Source: a virus
Length of the DNA stretch: 20,921 bases
Reading direction: 5' to 3' (one strand)
Virus record (IMG/VR): IMGVR_UViG_3300007765_000728
Coordinates: 1 to 20,921 of that record
Shown: in pieces, positions 19,281 through 20,921 of the stretch
How positions within the stretch are numbered: the stretch's first letter is position 1
Layout of the letters: each line of letters starts with the position of its first letter
Notes under the pieces: generated by a model
Told to the model about the DNA's origin: nothing
What the model saw: the letters and a program-made list of their open reading frames with translations, nothing else
The model's database searches: none
Made by a program: the position numbers and the translations under genes

Positions 19281-19313
19281 TGTAAATATGGGTAACCACA
19301 CCGAGTGTGGTTA
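19281..19313 (+). promoter_or_regulatory. Late promoter variant with a 5' mRNA hairpin
   Basis: TGTAAATA (19281-19288) is one mismatch from the late motif. The expected start, about 19294, coincides with the base of a perfect hairpin: TAACCACAC, loop CGA, GTGTGGTTA (19293-19313). The mRNA of the small secreted protein would thus begin with a stem-loop, which usually protects RNA against 5' end-dependent decay. Confidence 0.5.
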
Positions 19314-19331
19314 TATTATGGAGGTATTATA

Positions 19332-19547
19332 ATGATAAAGGCTCTTTTAAGCGCAGCTTTATTACTAGGTCTTTCTGGAATCGCATCTGCAGAAGGTCGT
19401 GATGTAGCTTGGGAGAATTTCCAAGGAACAGTCGGCACTCCTGGCCCTTGCGAAGTTCTAGTAAATGATAAAGGTAAACCATATGTTTGTTGGACTATCT
19501 TTCCAGGACCTGGTGCAGAAGGCTCCGGAGAAGATTACCGCAAGTAA
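19332..19547 (+). CDS. 71-aa small secreted protein
   Basis: I start at the ATG at 19332, which follows GGAGG by 7 nt; the frame is open further up but without a ribosome binding site. The product has a clear signal peptide, MIKALLSAALLLGLSGIASA, cleaved after residue 20. The mature part has 51 residues with two cysteines (GPCEVLV and YVCWTIF), probably joined by a disulfide, and a glycine-rich acidic tail ending GEDYRK. No family is recognised. The gene has its own promoter, leader hairpin and terminator, so it is a stand-alone, probably highly expressed unit. It could be a periplasmic inhibitor, an exclusion factor or a secreted effector; nothing in the sequence decides this. Confidence 0.8.
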   Translation: MIKALLSAALLLGLSGIASAEGRDVAWENFQGTVGTPGPCEVLVNDKGKPYVCWTIFPGPGAEGSGEDYRK

Positions 19548-19573
19548 ACATTAATTTATTTCTATTATAGGAG

Positions 19574-19624
19574 AAGGGCGTACGGAATGGTTTTGCTATT
19601 AGCAGGATTACCGGCGCCCTTTTT
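19574..19624 (+). terminator. Intrinsic terminator after the small secreted protein gene
   Basis: AAGGGCG pairs with CGCCCTT (19574-19580 with 19615-19621), and TTTTT follows. An inner TGCT-ATT-AGCA hairpin and a CGG/CCG pair fill the long loop, giving a branched stem. It lies 27 nt past the stop codon. Confidence 0.7.
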
Positions 19625-19631
19625 CACTCCA

Positions 19632-20465
19632 TTAATTATTATACATTTCCATAGCACGAATAAAACGTGTCATACCAATGCCACCGCCTACTCTTGGAAA
19701 GAAGTCCATTGCTAAAAAGTCTTCCAACTCTTTTTCAACTCTTTCTCTACCAAACGTATCAAATAGTATATTAGCATAACCGCCGTCACTAATAGTATGG
19801 AACATATGTTTCATTTGTTCTTTATCTGTAGCACGTTCTGCTGATCCAATTGTTTCTTGTCCAGCAATAATAACATCAATCTTTGCCGCAGTTTCGCCAT
19901 CGTCGTTTTGTTTCATGTTCCAAAATGGACTTGTGTAGTTTGGAAAGTTTTTAATCATTGCTACACGGCCATTAAAGTTTTGGCACATTTTTTCTTCATG
20001 CTCGTGTTCTAATTCTTTAACGCCGTAAATATCACACCATTCTAAATAATCTTTAGCAACAATGTTTTCGCCATCGGACCATGTTAAGTAGTCCATAAGT
20101 TCGCGTTCCATCTTCTCTAAATCTAAAATAGTTCCTGGAAACTCAAACTCAAACATTGGAAATATTAGTTCATGTCTACCAGCTACCGGATTTGGCTCTT
20201 GCCTATAGGAGGTGGAAATACAAAAAAACCCCGGAACGTCGGGGCGTGTTAGTAATTCATGTTCGAGCCACATTTGGCCCGTTTGTGGCAGGGGCCATAG
20301 TTGCCCTGCGTAATTATAGGTCGCTATTGTTGTTGGATCTTCGCATGCCGCTAGTATGCTTAATCTATTTTGTGTGTGTACTTCTAAGAATCCTTTAGCC
20401 ATAAAAAAAGACCTTAATAGGTCTGCGGCTTGTGTAAAGTGTTGTGGATTGATAAGTTGTGTCAT
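19632..20465 (-). CDS. Class II aminoacyl-tRNA-synthetase-like protein (AsnA/AsnRS type)
   Basis: I start at the second ATG (20465, MTQLINPQHF) because GGAG lies 8 nt before it, inside what would be the first codons of a start at 20477. The product has 277 residues. Motif 2 is ISTSYRQEPN...RHELIFPMFEFEF (about 83-109), with the arginine and glutamates that bind ATP and the amino acid. KIDVIIAGQETIGSAERATD (about 194-213) is the next core block, and GGGIGMTRFIRAME (about 262-275) is motif 3. No anticodon-binding domain is present, so it should not act as a normal synthetase. The plan matches the asparaginyl-tRNA-synthetase-like asparagine synthetases of archaea, but a tRNA-free ligase such as an EpmA-like protein modifier is also possible. 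Late promoter 49 nt upstream. Confidence 0.75.
   Translation of the reverse strand: MTQLINPQHFTQAADLLRSFFMAKGFLEVHTQNRLSILAACEDPTTIATYNYAGQLWPLPQTGQMWLEHELLTRPDVPGFFCISTSYRQEPNPVAGRHELIFPMFEFEFPGTILDLEKMERELMDYLTWSDGENIVAKDYLEWCDIYGVKELEHEHEEKMCQNFNGRVAMIKNFPNYTSPFWNMKQNDDGETAAKIDVIIAGQETIGSAERATDKEQMKHMFHTISDGGYANILFDTFGRERVEKELEDFLAMDFFPRVGGGIGMTRFIRAMEMYNN
20222..20244 (-). terminator. Terminator-like sequence inside the synthetase-like gene
   Basis: On the minus strand CCCCG, a 6-nt loop, CGGGG, then seven Ts. It lies about 230 nt after the start codon, within the codons for PDVPGFF. It has the shape of an intrinsic terminator, but with a 5-bp stem it may be only partly active. Confidence 0.4.
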
Positions 20466-20513
20466 TGTTTTCTCCATTCAAAATTTTTTTAGGCCTGTTG
20501 CCTAAACTGTTTC

Positions 20514-20521
20514 TATTTATA
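20514..20521 (-). promoter_or_regulatory. Late promoter TATAAATA, minus half of a palindrome
   Basis: Exact match for the synthetase-like gene. It shares two bases with the plus-strand promoter at 20520-20527. Together they form the perfect 16-bp palindrome CTATTTATATAAATAG at 20513-20528. Confidence 0.65.
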
Positions 20522-20527
20522 TAAATA
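20520..20527 (+). promoter_or_regulatory. Late promoter TATAAATA, plus half of a palindrome
   Basis: Exact match, 33 nt upstream of the ATG at 20561. The leader contains GGAG 8 nt before the start. Confidence 0.65.
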
Positions 20528-20560
20528 GTATAAAATAGATACTATATATGGAGTAATAAT

Positions 20561-20821
20561 ATGGCAGCAAACGGAATTTCAACACTAGGAACAAGACAAG
20601 CAAGGCAAGATGCAAAACTTAATATTGCTGAAGCCAAGCGACAAGGTAAGGTTGTGGCAACTGATGGCACAATCACTGGCGCGGCTGATCCATCTAAACC
20701 ATATTATAGAACTTTAAATACATTAGACAAGAATTTACTTCCTAATCCATATAACGGAAACAATGTCGCTCCGGATGATGGAGCAAGTGCGCCTTTAACT
20801 TCTGGTAGGCCCTGGACTTAA
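20561..20821 (+). CDS. 86-aa late protein, possibly virion-associated
   Basis: The product starts MAANGISTLGTRQARQDAKL and continues with a helix (NIAEAKRQGKVVATDG), then TITGAADPSKPYYRTLNTLD and a polar end with SGRPWT. I recognise this pattern of NGI-x(n)-T-K/R-Q-A-R-Q, RQGK and PYYR-x-LNT from small unnamed proteins of marine T4-like phages, where it is a common, conserved item. The function is unknown. A good ribosome binding site (GGAG) and an exact late promoter suggest abundant late expression, as for a structural protein. The 3' end overlaps the convergent partial gene by 3 nt. Confidence 0.7.
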   Translation: MAANGISTLGTRQARQDAKLNIAEAKRQGKVVATDGTITGAADPSKPYYRTLNTLDKNLLPNPYNGNNVAPDDGASAPLTSGRPWT

Positions 20822-20921
20822 TACTTGTCTCGGAAGTCTGAAGGATTATTTTTATCATAGTCATATGCGCGACTATGCTTTTCTAATTTACCAACAGTTT
20901 TACTAGCATAATCCTTGGCAA
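20818..20921 (-). CDS. C-terminal part of a gene entering from the right edge
   Basis: An open frame on the minus strand runs from the right edge to a TAA at 20818-20820. The visible end reads AKDYASKTVGKLEKHSRAYD and then YDKNNPSDFRDKY. It is basic and polar with no motif. It converges with the 86-aa gene, which supports it as a real gene, but only 33 codons are visible. Confidence 0.5.
   Translation of the reverse strand, partial: AKDYASKTVGKLEKHSRAYDYDKNNPSDFRDKY

Noticed and set aside
19587-19715. 42-codon plus-strand frame starting MVLLLAGLPAPFF
   Set aside because: It overlaps the terminator stem, the Shine-Dalgarno-like GGAG is too far away (over 10 nt), and the rest is antisense to the synthetase-like gene.
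1-20921. tRNA genes
   Set aside because: I looked for TTCGA-type T loops with flanking stems on both strands; only the tmRNA fits, and the other TTCGA hits lie in coding sequence without cloverleaf partners.

Overview
The window reads as part of an AT-rich, T4-like marine myovirus genome. The evidence is tight, often overlapping gene packing, many very small genes, a tail-fibre-type structural gene at the left end, and a T4-type late promoter (NATAAATA) repeated in front of genes on both strands. A phage-encoded bS21, a twitch-type radical SAM protein, an A-type Fe-S carrier, an Hsp20 and SGNH-like proteins are gene types known from marine T4-like phages. The phage carries a circularly permuted, two-piece tmRNA of the alphaproteobacterial kind. 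The host is therefore probably an alphaproteobacterium, and given the base composition a SAR11-like one; this host call is inference.

Layout. Positions 1-4282 (minus strand): a secreted protein cut by the window edge, a tail-fibre-like protein, a SAM-methyltransferase-like protein, a 66-aa protein, an SGNH-hydrolase-like protein, a nucleoside 2-deoxyribosyltransferase and an acidic, probably virion-associated protein. Positions 4340-5534 (plus): a glycosyltransferase-like protein and an A-type Fe-S carrier. Positions 5531-7490 (minus operon): a nucleotidyltransferase-cupin fusion, a 98-aa protein, an FmdB-type zinc ribbon and a HAD phosphatase. Positions 7553-9612 (minus operon): a periplasmic thioredoxin, a small dimeric-barrel-like protein, a small protein and an SbmA/BacA-like transporter. 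Positions 9643-10450 (plus): a coiled-coil protein and a DUF115/GT42-like protein.

Positions 10443-14888 (minus) form the most interesting block. In transcription order it holds an ExbB/MotA-like channel protein, an ExbD-like anchored protein with a YfaP-type domain, a two-TM protein, ClpS, a 55-aa membrane protein, an unknown protein, ribosomal protein bL33 (57 aa, easily missed), the tmRNA, a second SGNH-like protein and a secreted HNH nuclease. Positions 14932-16538 (plus): a radical SAM protein and an Hsp20 with its own consensus sigma-70 promoter. Positions 16610-19231 (minus): a large membrane coiled-coil protein with Val-Glu-Lys repeats, an unknown protein and ribosomal protein bS21. 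The right end holds a small secreted protein unit, a class II synthetase-like protein, a small late protein and a cut-off gene.

Two themes connect the genes. First, the phage carries parts for host translation and protein turnover: bS21 (30S), bL33 (50S), a tmRNA whose tag ends in ALAA, a ClpS with an altered N-degron pocket residue, and Hsp20. ClpS, bL33 and tmRNA lie together. Second, the late promoter motif often sits only 4-8 bp before the start codon with no Shine-Dalgarno sequence, predicting leaderless or nearly leaderless late mRNAs. Other genes have normal leaders with good ribosome binding sites. A phage-supplied bS21 next to two classes of late mRNA suggests control of translation initiation, which is testable.
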